A DNA stretch of 35,727 nt from Paraliobacillus quinghaiensis (GCF_003426025.1 NZ_QJSH01000028.1:1-35727), one strand, 5' to 3'. Numbered from the stretch's first letter, positions 22,755 through 32,345 are shown. The notes: generated from the letters alone by a model not told the origin. Translations and numbers: made by a program.

Positions 22755-23870
22755 ATGGCAAAGAAAAGAGTAGTTGTTAAAATAGGAAGTAGTTCATTAA
22801 CAGAAAAAGATGGTAGTCTTAGTTTGACAAAGCTAAAAGAACATGCTGATGCTATTGCAGTATTAGTGAATGAAGGGATGGAAGTCATCCTTATCTCATC
22901 TGGGGCGGTGTCAGCAGGGTTTAGAGATTTAGGTTATTCAAGTAAACCAGTAACAGTGTCTGGTAAACAAGCAGCCGCAGCTGTTGGGCAAGGATTGCTT
23001 ATTGAAGCATATAATGACGCATTTAATTCGTATGGTATTGTATGTGCCCAATTGTTATTAACCCGTGATGCATTCGTAAATCAGGAACAATTTAGTAATG
23101 TGTATCAAACAATCAATGAATTATTAAAACGCTCTGTTGTACCAATAATTAATGAAAATGATTCTGTTGCAATTGATGAACTAACTTTTGGTGATAATGA
23201 CATGCTTTCTGCTCTAGTAAGTGGTTTAGTAAATGCGGATTATTTAATCATGCTAACAGATATTAATGGAATATATGATGCAAATCCAAATAAAGATTTA
23301 ACTGCAAAGAAATATGATTACCTTGATTTCATATCAGATGATTTGATCAAGCAAACAAGCGAACTTTCAAGTTCGAAAGTAGGCACAGGAGGGATGAAAT
23401 CAAAATTACTAGCAGCCCAAACTGCTTTATCGTTGGGTGTTAATTCTTTTGTAGGACTTGGTGCTGGAAAAGAGAAGTTCTTAGAAATTTTAACTGAAAA
23501 AGGCGACGGTACATATATTGGCAACCATCAGACGCATCACATTCGCAAACAAAAACAGTGGATAGCTTTTCATTCACAGGTTTGTGGTCAAATTGAGGTT
23601 GATTATGGTGCACAGAAAGCTATTATTTCAAAAGGTAAAAGCCTCTTACCTGCAGGTATTAAGGAAGTTAATAAGTCTTTTGAATGTGATGATGTAGTTG
23701 AAATAATTTATCAAGAAAATGTAATTGCAAAAGGTCAAGTAAACTACTCATCTACTGAACTTGAACAAGTTAAAGGAATGAGTAGTGAGGATGCTATGCG
23801 CGTTACAAATCGAAAGCGTCCTGAAGTTATTCATCGTAATAAACTAGTTTTAACATTACAGGGGGTATAA
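22755..23870 (+). CDS. proB: Glutamate 5-kinase
   Basis: First step of proline synthesis: ATP-dependent phosphorylation of glutamate to glutamyl 5-phosphate. An amino-acid kinase domain (about 1-255) shows [31 protein letters not shown] and [11 protein letters not shown]; a C-terminal PUA domain (about 275-365, [14 protein letters not shown]) is the usual ProB form. At 371 aa it is close to the B. subtilis protein. Kinases of this type are normally inhibited by proline. Transcribed from the T-box leader together with proA, whose start is 2 bp after the proB stop. Confidence 0.97.
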   Translation: MAKKRVVVKIGSSSLTEKDGSLSLTKLKEHADAIAVLVNEGMEVILISSGAVSAGFRDLGYSSKPVTVSGKQAAAAVGQGLLIEAYNDAFNSYGIVCAQLLLTRDAFVNQEQFSNVYQTINELLKRSVVPIINENDSVAIDELTFGDNDMLSALVSGLVNADYLIMLTDINGIYDANPNKDLTAKKYDYLDFISDDLIKQTSELSSSKVGTGGMKSKLLAAQTALSLGVNSFVGLGAGKEKFLEILTEKGDGTYIGNHQTHHIRKQKQWIAFHSQVCGQIEVDYGAQKAIISKGKSLLPAGIKEVNKSFECDDVVEIIYQENVIAKGQVNYSSTELEQVKGMSSEDAMRVTNRKRPEVIHRNKLVLTLQGV

Positions 23871-23872
23871 AA

Positions 23873-25117
23873 ATGTACGATATAATAGAAGTTGCTAAAC
23901 AAGCGAAAGAGACGACGATAACATTAGCCAATGCAACAACAGAAGAAAAAAATGACGCACTAGAATTGATAGCTTCTGAACTAATCAAGCAACAAGCGTT
24001 TATAGTCAAAGAAAATAAGCTGGATATTGAATCTGCAAAAGAAAAGAGAATGAATGATTCAATTATCGATCGATTGCGCTTAGACGAACAGCGGATTAAT
24101 GATATGTCTACCGCACTTAAACAATTAGTCGAATTGGAAGATCCAATTGGAACAGTTGCAGATGATTGGGAAAGACCTAATGGCCTAAAGATAAAGCAAG
24201 TTGTCGTGCCAATTGGTGTTATTGGTATTATTTATGAAGCGAGACCAAATGTAACTGTAGATGCAGCTAGTCTATGTTTAAAAACAGGTAATGCTGTTTT
24301 ATTGCGCGGCAGTTCCTCTGCAATCCATTCTAATAAAGCAATTGTAAAGGTTATTCAATCTGCATTAGAAAAATCCAGCTTACCAGTAAACGCAGTGCAA
24401 TTAATAGAAGACACTAGCAGGGAAACCGCTGAAAAGATGTTTCGCTTAAATGACTATTTAGATGTATTGATACCTAGAGGCAGTAAAAACTTAATCGATA
24501 CGGTTGTTAGTAAGTCTTCAGTTCCAGTTTTAGAGACTGGTGCAGGCAATTGTCACTTGTTTATTGATGAGACTGCTGACCCAGATATGAGTATTGAAAT
24601 TGCGATTAATGCAAAAACACAACGGCCTTCTGTTTGTAATGCAATTGAAACGATTGTTGTGCATAGTAAGTGGTTAGAAGAATATGGTGACCAATTAATT
24701 AATGCACTTTATGATCATGATGTTGCAATGCGAGCGGATGATAAAGTTGTGGAAATGCGTAAGGAAATACCATTAGCAACAGAAGAGGATTGGCATACTG
24801 AATATTTAGATAAAATAGTAGCGATAAAAACAGTAAATAATGTGGAAGAAGCAATTACGCATATAAACCACTATGGTACTAAACACTCAGAAGCAATTTT
24901 ATCAGAAAATAACGATCATATTGTTTCCTTTATGAATCAAGTAGATGCAGCTTGCGTCTATCACAATGCATCTACTCGGTTTACAGATGGTTTTGAATTT
25001 GGCTTTGGTGCAGAAATTGGAATTAGTACACAAAAGTTACATGCACGCGGTCCAATGGGCTTAAAGGCACTAACATCTACGAAATATAGATTATATGGTG
25101 ATGGACAAATTAAATAA
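23873..25117 (+). CDS. proA: Glutamate-5-semialdehyde dehydrogenase (glutamyl phosphate reductase)
   Basis: Second step of proline synthesis: NADPH-dependent reduction of glutamyl 5-phosphate to the semialdehyde. Member of the aldehyde dehydrogenase superfamily; the catalytic Cys lies in [18 protein letters not shown], and [16 protein letters not shown] and [19 protein letters not shown] are ProA signatures. Length 414 aa, as expected. GGGGG at the end of proB is its ribosome site, indicating tight coupling. No proC is in the window. No clear terminator directly follows. Confidence 0.97.
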   Translation: MYDIIEVAKQAKETTITLANATTEEKNDALELIASELIKQQAFIVKENKLDIESAKEKRMNDSIIDRLRLDEQRINDMSTALKQLVELEDPIGTVADDWERPNGLKIKQVVVPIGVIGIIYEARPNVTVDAASLCLKTGNAVLLRGSSSAIHSNKAIVKVIQSALEKSSLPVNAVQLIEDTSRETAEKMFRLNDYLDVLIPRGSKNLIDTVVSKSSVPVLETGAGNCHLFIDETADPDMSIEIAINAKTQRPSVCNAIETIVVHSKWLEEYGDQLINALYDHDVAMRADDKVVEMRKEIPLATEEDWHTEYLDKIVAIKTVNNVEEAITHINHYGTKHSEAILSENNDHIVSFMNQVDAACVYHNASTRFTDGFEFGFGAEIGISTQKLHARGPMGLKALTSTKYRLYGDGQIK

Positions 25118-25231
25118 TTTTGGGTGAAAGATTCATGTTTTTACGTTACAATAGTATATGGCTTGTATATTGAGAGCGCATATCAAGAATCAAGAACAAA
25201 TAATTATTTATTTTTACAAGGAGAGAAAAGA

Positions 25232-26158
25232 ATGACTAAATCACTAATATTCGGACACAAAAACCCAGATACAGATACGATTAATTCAGCAATTGCATAC
25301 GCATATTTAAAGCAGCAAATTGGTGAAGATGTTGAAGCAGTAAGATTAGGTGCAGCAAACGATGAAACGAAGTATGCATTAGATTATTTTAAAGTAGATG
25401 CACCTAGAGAAGTTGCAACAGTTAGTAATGAGGTAGACACTGTTATTTTGGTTGATCACAATGAACGCCAACAAAGTGTAGATGATATTGATAAAGTACA
25501 AATTAAAGAAGTAATTGATCACCATAGAATTGCAAACTTTGAAACGAATGATCCATTGTATTATCGAGCAGAACCTGTAGGTTGTACTGCAACGATTTTA
25601 AACAAATTATTTAAAGAAAAAAATATTACAATTCCAAAAGAGATTGCTGGCTTAATGGTTTCTGCAATCATTTCTGATTCGCTGTTGTTTAAATCACCAA
25701 CATGCACAGATGAAGATGTACAAGCAGCAAAGGAACTTGCAGAAATTGCAGGAATTGACCTGCATACATATGGTCTTGAAATGCTTAAAGCAGGTGCGGA
25801 TCTAAGTAAAAAAACTACAGAAGAACTAATCTCACTTGATGCTAAAGAATTTCAAATGAGCACTTACAAGGTTGAGGTTGCACAAGTTAACACAGTGGAC
25901 ACAGCTGATGTATTAGTTAACCAAGCTGAAATTGAACAAGTAATCAATAAAACAATAAACGAAAAAGGATTAGATTTATTTGTTTTTGTCGTTACTGACA
26001 TACTTAACAATGATTCTGTTATTGTGTCACTTGGTAAGATGGCAAATAGCGTAGAGAAAGCTTTTGATGTATCATTGGAAAATAATCAAGCCTTACTAAA
26101 AGGTGTAGTTTCTCGTAAAAAACAGATCGTTCCAAATATAACAGAAGCACTTAGCTAA
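25232..26158 (+). CDS. ppaC: Manganese-dependent inorganic pyrophosphatase (family II)
   Basis: Splits pyrophosphate to phosphate in the cytoplasm, driving biosynthetic reactions. DHH-DHHA2 family: [10 protein letters not shown] and the Asp of VDHNE bind the metal pair, [10 protein letters not shown] is the DHH motif, and [12 protein letters not shown] precedes the C-terminal DHHA2 domain, which ends in the substrate-binding SRKKQ. Start set at ATG25232 (after AAGGAGAG), giving 308 aa against about 309 in B. subtilis; the frame from 25124 carries a 36-codon extension without a ribosome site. Own transcript likely. Confidence 0.96.
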   Translation: MTKSLIFGHKNPDTDTINSAIAYAYLKQQIGEDVEAVRLGAANDETKYALDYFKVDAPREVATVSNEVDTVILVDHNERQQSVDDIDKVQIKEVIDHHRIANFETNDPLYYRAEPVGCTATILNKLFKEKNITIPKEIAGLMVSAIISDSLLFKSPTCTDEDVQAAKELAEIAGIDLHTYGLEMLKAGADLSKKTTEELISLDAKEFQMSTYKVEVAQVNTVDTADVLVNQAEIEQVINKTINEKGLDLFVFVVTDILNNDSVIVSLGKMANSVEKAFDVSLENNQALLKGVVSRKKQIVPNITEALS

Positions 26159-26185
26159 GACTTATTACAAACTTTTAAAAGATAG

Positions 26186-26221
26186 AAAAGGCAGCTATAG
26201 TATAGGAATAGTTGCCTTTTC
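26186..26221 (+). terminator. ppaC terminator
   Basis: AAAAGGCAGCTAT ... ATAGTTGCCTTTT, strong stem with T-run. Confidence 0.88.
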
Positions 26222-26231
26222 TTATTAAAGA

Positions 26232-26382
26232 GGGTGTTCAAAAAGTCCGGTAAAAATGACACATCGAATTTCTTTGTTGGCTTGTTTTTCCGTTGCTCAT
26301 GTATTAAAAGCATACATTGCGCTACTCAAAACTTCGCCGCCTCGAACTTCTTGATCTTTTTTATCCTCCTTTTTGAACAAGC
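26232..26382. mobile_element. MITE-like element with terminal inverted repeats
   Basis: About 150 bp bounded by TGTTCAAAAAG (26235-26245) and CTTTTTGAACA (26369-26379), perfect 11-bp inverted repeats. It has no credible gene inside. The ends and the start of the interior (AGTCCGGTAAAAATGACACA) resemble a dispersed non-coding element found in many Bacillaceae, from memory. No target duplication could be fixed with confidence. Confidence 0.7.
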
Positions 26383-26481
26383 ACTTAAAAGCAATTAAAG
26401 TATAATCTCGCTTAGTTTTCTAATTACTCTGAATATGGTAATATAAATCTAATTATTTTTTTCAGGAAGGATCCTAGAATT

Positions 26482-27741
26482 ATGAGTACAAAAGTAAACA
26501 CAATTCAAATCAAAGATATAATCATTGCACAACAAATGTTAAAAGATGTGGTGCGGAAAACGCCTTTACAAAAGGACGCAATCCTTTCCGAAAAGTATCA
26601 GTGTAATGTTTATCTAAAACGTGAAGATTTGCAAGAAGTACGTTCGTTTAAAATTAGAGGCGCTTATAATTTGATGCAAGGCTTAACAAAAGAAGAGTTA
26701 AAAAATGGAGTGGTTTGTGCTAGTGCGGGAAATCATGCCCAAGGTGTAGCATATTCTTGTAAAGCATTAGGGGTAAAGGGAAAAATATTCATGCCAACAA
26801 CAACACCAAGACAAAAGGTGAATCGAGTAGCTTTTTTTGGTAATTCATATGTTGATGTGGTATTAGTTGGCGATACTTTTGATGATGCCTATCAAGAAGC
26901 AAAAACATATTGTGATGAATATGATATGTCCTTTATTCATCCATTTGATGACTACCGAACAATTGTCGGGCAAGGTACTATTGGATTAGAAGTACTTGAT
27001 GCTATGGAAGAGCCAATTTCACATATGTTTATGTCTGTTGGTGGTGGAGGTTTAATTTCTGGGGTAGGATCATACATTAAGAACATCAGTCCACACACAC
27101 AAATTATTGGTGTAGAACCTTCAGGTGCGCCATCAATGCAGCAATCATTGCAACAAAAAAAGGTTGTAAAATTAGATCATGTCGACAAATTTGTGGACGG
27201 AGCTAGTGTGCAGCAAGTAGGTAACATAACCTTTGAAATAGCTAAAGAAGTAATTGATGATATTGCAGTAGTCCCTGAGGGTAAAGTATGTACAACATTA
27301 TTAAACTTATATAATGATAATGCTATTGTTGCAGAGCCAGCCGGAGCGATGCCTGTTGCTGCTTTAGACTACTATAAAGATGAAATTAAAGGGAAGAATG
27401 TTGTCTGTATTGTAAGTGGTGGTAATAATGATGTTGACCGGATGCAAGACATCAAGGAAAGATCAATGATCTATGAAGGATATAAACACTACTTCATTGT
27501 CAACTTCCCACAGCGTGCAGGTGCACTTAGAGAATTTTTAGATGAAGTCCTTGGTGAAACGGATGATATTACACGTTTTGAGTATACAAAAAAGAACAAT
27601 CGAGATAAAGGACCGGTATTAGTAGGCGTGGAATTAAAAGAGAAGAAAGATTATCAATCATTAATCGAAAGAATGGAAGAAAACGGATTTTCCTATATTG
27701 AAATAAATAAAGATCAGGACTTATTTCATTTGTTGATTTGA
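26482..27741 (+). CDS. ilvA: Threonine dehydratase, biosynthetic type
   Basis: PLP enzyme that converts threonine to 2-oxobutanoate, the first step of isoleucine synthesis. PLP domain (about 1-320) with the Schiff-base Lys57 in RSFKIRGAYN, the Ser/Gly loop SAGNHAQGVAYS and the phosphate-binding Gly loop SVGGGGLISG. A C-terminal ACT-like regulatory domain (about 330-419, YFIVNFPQRAGALREFLDEV) marks the isoleucine-sensitive biosynthetic form rather than the catabolic one. Length 419 aa, near B. subtilis IlvA (422). It stands alone, away from any ilvBHC-leu genes, with no T-box upstream. AGGAAGG ribosome site about 11 nt before the start. Confidence 0.95.
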   Translation: MSTKVNTIQIKDIIIAQQMLKDVVRKTPLQKDAILSEKYQCNVYLKREDLQEVRSFKIRGAYNLMQGLTKEELKNGVVCASAGNHAQGVAYSCKALGVKGKIFMPTTTPRQKVNRVAFFGNSYVDVVLVGDTFDDAYQEAKTYCDEYDMSFIHPFDDYRTIVGQGTIGLEVLDAMEEPISHMFMSVGGGGLISGVGSYIKNISPHTQIIGVEPSGAPSMQQSLQQKKVVKLDHVDKFVDGASVQQVGNITFEIAKEVIDDIAVVPEGKVCTTLLNLYNDNAIVAEPAGAMPVAALDYYKDEIKGKNVVCIVSGGNNDVDRMQDIKERSMIYEGYKHYFIVNFPQRAGALREFLDEVLGETDDITRFEYTKKNNRDKGPVLVGVELKEKKDYQSLIERMEENGFSYIEINKDQDLFHLLI

Positions 27742-27765
27742 TTGTTTTTCCTAAGCAAGTAATGA

Positions 27766-27817
27766 ATCTAATTAATTTCTATCTCCATAGAAATTAATTA
27801 GATTTTTTTATCGGTTT
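27766..27817 (+). terminator. ilvA terminator
   Basis: ATCTAATTAATTTCTAT ... ATAGAAATTAATTAGAT followed by TTTTTT; a 17-bp perfect stem. Confidence 0.9.
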
Positions 27818-27839
27818 TCTATTCAAATTAAACACAAAG

Positions 27840-27869
27840 TTGGCGAATTAATGCACCTGTTGGTATAAT
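27840..27869 (+). promoter_or_regulatory. Probable SigA promoter of cysK
   Basis: TTGGCG (27840-27845), 18-bp spacer, TATAAT (27864-27869). Confidence 0.6.
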
Positions 27870-27922
27870 ATAAATCATAGTAAATAGATCAGAATTTATT
27901 AATTGAAAGGATTTTGATTCAT

Positions 27923-28843
27923 ATGCGTGTTGTAAATAATATAACAGAATTAATCGGAGATACTCCAATTGTAAAATTAAATCGACTTGTTCCAGAAGAT
28001 GCGGCAGATGTATATGTAAAACTAGAGATGTTTAACCCTTCTAAAAGTGTTAAAGATCGAGCAGCTTATAACATGATTAAAGTCGCAGAAGAAGAAGGTC
28101 TAATTCAACCTGGTGCCACAATTATTGAGCCGACAAGTGGTAATACAGGAATTGGTCTAGCAATGACTGCTGCTGCCAAGGGTTATAAAGCAATCCTTGT
28201 TATGCCTGACAATATGACAAAGGAACGAATTAACATTCTAAAGGCTTATGGTGCAGAAGTAGTATTAACACCAAGTGATCAGAAAATGCCAGGAGCAATA
28301 AAAAAAGCAAAAGCGTTACATGAAGAAATTAAAAATAGTTTTATGCCACAACAGTTTGAAAATCTGGCAAATCCAAATGTGCACCGCGTAACAACGGCAA
28401 AAGAGATCTATGAACAAATGGATGGAAAGTTGGATGCATTCGTTGCAACCGCAGGAACAGGTGGAACGATCACAGGCACCGGAGAGGCCTTGAAAGAGTG
28501 GTTACCAGATTTATTTATAACTGTAGTGGAGCCTAAAGGTTCACCAGTATTATCTGGAGGTAAACCAGGAAAGCATAAACTAGTTGGTACGAGCCCTGGT
28601 TTTATTCCTGATATACTAAACACATCAATTTATAATGAAATTATGCCTATAGCTGATGAAGATGCTATCTCCATGTTTAAACAAATGGGTACTAAAGAAG
28701 GTATTTTTATAGGTCCATCAGGTGGTGCTGCAGTGTATGCAGCTATTGATGTAGCTAAACGACTTGGAAAAGGTAAAAAGGTTGTATGCATTGCACCTGA
28801 TACGGGTGAGCGGTACTTAAGTATGAATTTATTTGATGAATAA
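27923..28843 (+). CDS. cysK: Cysteine synthase (O-acetylserine sulfhydrylase) family protein
   Basis: PLP enzyme that makes cysteine from O-acetylserine and sulfide. PLP Lys44 lies in NPSKSVKDRA, the substrate loop is EPTSGNTGIG and the phosphate-binding loop ATAGTGGTITG; SPVLSGGKPG and PDTGERYLS are also typical. Length 306 aa. The loop GPSGGA, where classical CysK has G-S/I-S-S-G-A, and the overall pattern are nearer the YtkP-type paralogue, so the sulfur donor or substrate could differ. Start at ATG27923 (12 nt after GAAAGG); TTG27914 is too close to that site. Monocistronic. Confidence 0.88.
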   Translation: MRVVNNITELIGDTPIVKLNRLVPEDAADVYVKLEMFNPSKSVKDRAAYNMIKVAEEEGLIQPGATIIEPTSGNTGIGLAMTAAAKGYKAILVMPDNMTKERINILKAYGAEVVLTPSDQKMPGAIKKAKALHEEIKNSFMPQQFENLANPNVHRVTTAKEIYEQMDGKLDAFVATAGTGGTITGTGEALKEWLPDLFITVVEPKGSPVLSGGKPGKHKLVGTSPGFIPDILNTSIYNEIMPIADEDAISMFKQMGTKEGIFIGPSGGAAVYAAIDVAKRLGKGKKVVCIAPDTGERYLSMNLFDE

Positions 28844-28908
28844 TTATTGAATAAGTGAATTGTTTGATCTGGCCTGCGGTAAACATGCAATAGATCAAGC
28901 ATTGGATA

Positions 28909-28917
28909 TGATATAAT
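28909..28917 (+). promoter_or_regulatory. Extended -10 promoter of the 46-aa gene
   Basis: TGATATAAT, a TG-N-TATAAT extended -10 box about 33 bp before the start codon; no clear -35 box. Confidence 0.5.
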
Positions 28918-28949
28918 AAAGAAGTTTTTCAAAAAGGGGAAAAGAAAAA

Positions 28950-29090
28950 ATGGTTAAAGTTAAGATGCTTGTTCAAACGCGATATAACGGTGAATTATTA
29001 CGTGCAGATAAAGTATATGAAGTACCTGAAGATACCGCCAAAAGATGGCATCAAAGTCGATTGGCAATTATTGTTGAAGAGCAGGAATAA
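28950..29090 (+). CDS. Small hypothetical protein (46 aa)
   Basis: Reads MVKVKMLVQTRYNGELLRAD then KVYEVPEDTAKRWHQSRLAI. The strand-turn-strand plan with 'Y.GE..RADKVYEVPEDTAKRW' resembles the short N-terminal domain of YqbF-like phage proteins, where a small beta-hairpin precedes a helix; this is tentative. AAGGGGA lies 8 nt before the ATG, and an extended -10 promoter stands upstream, so it is a real gene in my view. Isolated between cysK and the importer operon. Confidence 0.65.
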   Translation: MVKVKMLVQTRYNGELLRADKVYEVPEDTAKRWHQSRLAIIVEEQE

Positions 29091-29103
29091 GAATAGGAAG
29101 TAA

Positions 29104-29198
29104 GTTGGATCAAATTTTTGTGCAATTCGATTAAAATTTGTAGTTATTCAATCAAAAATTCACTTTATTCAATCAAAAAACATGTTTATTCGATCAAA
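29104..29198. repeat. Tandem 21-bp repeat, five copies
   Basis: ATTCRATYAAA cores begin at 29104 (GTTGGATCAAA), 29125, 29146, 29167 and 29188, exactly 21 bp (two helical turns) apart, with variable 10-bp linkers. Lies downstream of both converging transcription units. Confidence 0.75.
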
Positions 29199-29216
29199 CA
29201 TACATTTTCAACCAAT

Positions 29217-29249
29217 AAAAAACGCGATCTAGTCAAAGATCGCGTTTTT
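29217..29249. terminator. Bidirectional terminator after the importer operon
   Basis: AAAAAACGCGATCT AGTCAA AGATCGCGTTTTT, perfect stem with A- and T-runs on both sides. Confidence 0.9.
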
Positions 29250-29256
29250 AACTCTA

Positions 29257-30252
29257 TTAGTCGATAAATTGTGTATCAATTAGATCTGAGAAATCTGGTT
29301 GTTCTTTAAGGAACTTAAGGTCATATGAAGAATCACCAAATGCTTGCACTTCATTAGCATTGACTTCGTAAGTGAATCCGATATTTCCCCAAGCACCATC
29401 GATAACTTCTTTACTTAATGCTTGACCTGTTTCTTCTTCAATATCTGTAATAGTGATTTCTTTTGCTTCTTCTGGATTTTCATTGATAAATGTGATCGCT
29501 TGTTTATGAGCATCAACAATCTGTTGAATCATTTCAGAATCTTGTTCGACCATATCACCAGAAGTAACAAGGACAGATGCTGGTAGTGTTTGACCAAATG
29601 AAACTTCATCTGCTCCAATAATAACATGTGCTCCTGCTTCTTGGTGTAGGACTGATGCCCATGGTTCGGGTGCTACAGCAACATCAATTTCACCTGACTC
29701 AAATAATGCTTCGTATTGAGCTGGTTTACCAGTTGCTTGTGACATTGACCCACCAGTTCTATTTGAAGTAATCCCTGCTTCTTTCATATACGTTTCAAAT
29801 TGGACATCATGTGTGCAACCAACACGTGGTGTAATGAATGTTTTTCCTGCAATATCCTCAACTGTTTCAATACCACTACCGTCTCTTGCTAAAACAACAG
29901 TACCACCAGTTGATCCTCCCGCAATAATTTTTACGTCTGTTCCAGTAGTATAGTGGTTCATTGCTGGTCCTGGTCCAACTAATCCAGCTTCAATTTCACC
30001 TGTTTTTAGTGCGGTCATAAATGATGATCCGTCTGGAAATGTTTTATATTCAATTGTGATATTGTCTCCAAGTTGCTCTTGATAATATCCTTCTGCCTTA
30101 GCAACCATTGCTGGAACGTGATTAATATTTGGAAAATAACCTAGTGTAATTGTTCTTTCTCCATCTGTTGAAGAGGCTGAAGAACTGCCGCAAGCAGCTA
30201 AGACCCCTAGTAACCCAACAAGTAAAATACTAATAAATACATTTTTCTTCAT
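29257..30252 (-). CDS. SsuA/TauA-like ABC transporter substrate-binding lipoprotein
   Basis: Extracytoplasmic solute receptor. Signal peptide with lipobox LAAC, then a SsuA/NMT1-type domain with ITLGYFPNINHVPAMVAKAEG, GEIEAGLVGPGPAMNHY, GKTFITPRVGCTHDVQFE and EIDVAVAPEPWA. This group binds nitrate, alkanesulfonates, taurine or similar anions; the sequence does not fix the ligand. Start at the second Met (ATG at 30252), after GGGGG and matching the signal peptide; the frame from 30285 is longer by 11 codons. Third gene of the ATPase-permease-receptor operon. Proximity to cysK makes a sulfur compound plausible but unproven. Confidence 0.88.
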   Translation of the reverse strand: MKKNVFISILLVGLLGVLAACGSSSASSTDGERTITLGYFPNINHVPAMVAKAEGYYQEQLGDNITIEYKTFPDGSSFMTALKTGEIEAGLVGPGPAMNHYTTGTDVKIIAGGSTGGTVVLARDGSGIETVEDIAGKTFITPRVGCTHDVQFETYMKEAGITSNRTGGSMSQATGKPAQYEALFESGEIDVAVAPEPWASVLHQEAGAHVIIGADEVSFGQTLPASVLVTSGDMVEQDSEMIQQIVDAHKQAITFINENPEEAKEITITDIEEETGQALSKEVIDGAWGNIGFTYEVNANEVQAFGDSSYDLKFLKEQPDFSDLIDTQFID

Positions 30253-30272
30253 TGCTTTTTCCCCCTTATTTT

Positions 30273-31022
30273 TTAAAGTCCCCAACGCTTTGCAACATTT
30301 TTTTCAATACGTTGGAAGATTAATTGATCTACAATTGCCCCAATAACACCAATAATAATCATTACACAAATAACTAAGCTCATATCACCAAAGTCTGATG
30401 CGTATCGGAGCGTGTAACCAAGACCAGGGCCAGTACTTAATAGTTCCCCAGCCATTAGTGCGCGCCATGCAAATGCCCATGCAAGTCTTGATCCAGTTAC
30501 AACGTGAGGGATTGATGCGGGAAAAATCACTCGTCTGAATAAATCAATCCCACCTGCCCCCATTGTTCGTGCTGCTTTTATATATAATGGGGGAACATTC
30601 TTAATCCCAGTTCGTATATTTAAGGCCATCACAAATGTCCCACCTAAAATAACAATAAAAATAACTGCTTTTTCATTTAAACCAAACCACATAATTGCTA
30701 AAGGTAACCAAACAATACTTGGTACACTTTGTAAAGCTAATAAAATGGAACCGATTGTATCATCAGCGGTTTTTGACTTCGCAATTAATATTCCAATACT
30801 AGTACCTAGTAAAAGAGAAATACTTAAACCAATTGCTAAACGTCTAAAACTTGCAATTAAGCCATAAATTAAAGTTTTATCTTCTATTCCTGAAACGAAA
30901 GATTGCCATACGCTTAGGGGAGAAGGGAAAATTATTTCTGACCACCATTCAAGTGCTGAACCTAGGCTCCAAAAACCAATTAATATAACAAAAAACAAAA
31001 TTCTTTTAAAAATAGGCTTCAT
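30273..31022 (-). CDS. SsuC/TauC-like ABC transporter permease
   Basis: Integral membrane subunit of the importer (249 aa), about six membrane segments. The conserved EAA loop is at RTMGAGGIDLFRRVIFP, followed by ASIPHVVTGSRLAWAFAWRAL, typical of the sulfonate/nitrate/taurine permease group. Its ATG overlaps the ATPase stop by one base (TAATG) and the receptor gene starts 20 bp after it, so the three genes are translationally linked. Confidence 0.93.
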   Translation of the reverse strand: MKPIFKRILFFVILIGFWSLGSALEWWSEIIFPSPLSVWQSFVSGIEDKTLIYGLIASFRRLAIGLSISLLLGTSIGILIAKSKTADDTIGSILLALQSVPSIVWLPLAIMWFGLNEKAVIFIVILGGTFVMALNIRTGIKNVPPLYIKAARTMGAGGIDLFRRVIFPASIPHVVTGSRLAWAFAWRALMAGELLSTGPGLGYTLRYASDFGDMSLVICVMIIIGVIGAIVDQLIFQRIEKNVAKRWGL

Positions 31023-31792
31023 TATAACTCCCCACTTACGACTTTATCAATTTCTTTTTTAAGGTATTGCATAACATGTTCCTCAATTTCAATCATTTCC
31101 TGCTTGTGATCTTCTCTTGGTCTAGGAATATCTACCTTGATGTCTGTTAAAATAACACCAGGTTGTGTTCCCATTACAATAATGCGATCTGACAGTTTAA
31201 TAGATTCAGTAATACTATGTGTAACAAATAAGATTGTTTTTTTAGTATCACGCCAGATCGATTCTAATTGTGTGTGTAAGCGTGAGCGGGTTTGTTCATC
31301 TAATGCTCCAAATGGTTCATCCATTAATAGTAGGGTAGGATCCATTGCTAATGCTCTCGCTATTGCTACTCGTTGTTGCATTCCACCAGAAAGCTCATGT
31401 GGGTAATGATCGAGGTAATTCGTTAATTGAACCATTTTTAAATACTTTTTAGCGTGAGTAATTGCTTCACTCTTTGACATCTCTTTTTTTAATGGAAAAA
31501 TTACATTCTCTTTAACTGTTAACCAAGGGAATAGAGCAGGCTCTTGAAAAACCACACCACGATCTTTTCCAGGTTTTGATATTGAATGCCCGTCAACATT
31601 AATCTGTCCACTAGTTGCAGAGGTTAATCCAGCAACTATTGAGAGTAAAGTTGATTTACCACATCCTGAAGGGCCAAGAATAGAGATAAATTCTCCTTGC
31701 TCAACATTCAAGTTTATATCTTGTAAGACTGTATTTGTTATATCATTTTGATCGATAAATTGTTTATTTAAATCATTTATTGTTAAAAACAT
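31022..31792 (-). CDS. SsuB/TauB-like ABC transporter ATP-binding protein
   Basis: Energy-coupling subunit: Walker A GPSGCGKST, Q-loop VVFQEPALFPW, signature LSGGMQQRVAIARAL, Walker B LLLMDEPFGALDE, H-loop FVTHSITES. About 256 aa, usual length for SsuB/TauB-type ATPases. Start at the ATG of MFLTIND (31792), about 8 nt after AAGGTG; the alternative GTG31801 overlaps that site. First gene of the operon. Confidence 0.94.
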   Translation of the reverse strand: MFLTINDLNKQFIDQNDITNTVLQDINLNVEQGEFISILGPSGCGKSTLLSIVAGLTSATSGQINVDGHSISKPGKDRGVVFQEPALFPWLTVKENVIFPLKKEMSKSEAITHAKKYLKMVQLTNYLDHYPHELSGGMQQRVAIARALAMDPTLLLMDEPFGALDEQTRSRLHTQLESIWRDTKKTILFVTHSITESIKLSDRIIVMGTQPGVILTDIKVDIPRPREDHKQEMIEIEEHVMQYLKKEIDKVVSGEL

Positions 31793-31824
31793 TATATTCA
31801 CACCTTATACATTATTCATATTGA

Positions 31825-31840
31825 TTTAATCGGGATTAAA
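31825..31840. promoter_or_regulatory. Palindrome upstream of the importer operon (candidate operator)
   Basis: TTTAATCGGGATTAAA, a 7-bp perfect inverted repeat around GG, 33 bp before the ATPase start. It could be a repressor site; the regulator is unknown. Confidence 0.4.
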
Positions 31841-31851
31841 ATAACTTTAAT

Positions 31852-31882
31852 CGATCAACTGTTTATTGTCAACAGTTGATCG
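31852..31882. terminator. Hairpin between yqxD and the importer operon
   Basis: CGATCAACTGTT, loop TATTGTC, AACAGTTGATCG: a 12-bp perfect stem. On the minus strand it is followed by ATTAAAGTTATTTT, a weak T-run, so it could terminate yqxD or act as an attenuator for the operon. Confidence 0.6.
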
Positions 31883-31904
31883 CCTAAAAATAATATTTAA
31901 TCAA

Positions 31905-32345
31905 TTATTTACTTAAAATATCTTGAAGGAAAGTCTGAAATTTAGTTCGGTCTGCATTGGTAAATGCCTTAGGGCCTTTTGTTCTTAGACCGCTTTTACG
32001 AGCTTGAGCGCTTTGGTAACGCGTTTCCAATAAAAGATCAATATTTTCTGTTGTATACCTAAAACCCTTATGATGAATAACGGTACAATTTTTTTCTAAT
32101 GCTAAAGAAGCTAAGCCATAATCTTGGGTAATAACAAGATCTTTACTTGTTGTCATTGATAAAATGCGGTAATCTGCCGCTTCTTTATCAGCGTCTACAT
32201 AGATAGTTGTTACACCATCTGGATCATCTTGCAGGCTATAATGTGCATAGCTTTTAACAAGAAATATTGGGATGTTACGCAATGTCCCTTCTGAAATAAT
32301 AATATCTTTCACAGGACATGCGTCTGCGTCGACATAAATTTTCAT
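31905..32345 (-). CDS. yqxD: UPF0178 (YaiI/YqxD, DUF188) family protein
   Basis: PIN-like small protein of unknown function, 146 aa. Family hallmarks: [16 protein letters not shown] with clustered Asp, [30 protein letters not shown], and a conserved C-terminal [15 protein letters not shown]. The Asp residues suggest metal-dependent nuclease chemistry, but the family's activity is not established. Single gene, divergent from cvfB. Confidence 0.92.
   Translation of the reverse strand: MKIYVDADACPVKDIIISEGTLRNIPIFLVKSYAHYSLQDDPDGVTTIYVDADKEAADYRILSMTTSKDLVITQDYGLASLALEKNCTVIHHKGFRYTTENIDLLLETRYQSAQARKSGLRTKGPKAFTNADRTKFQTFLQDILSK

Noticed and set aside
26386-26481. T-box or other attenuator upstream of ilvA
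   Set aside because: No AAGGTGGTACCGCG-like motif and no terminator in the short leader after the MITE-like element.
29104-29198. CRISPR array
   Set aside because: Repeat period is only 21 bp, with 10-bp AT-rich linkers rather than unique spacers of about 30 bp; no cas genes nearby.
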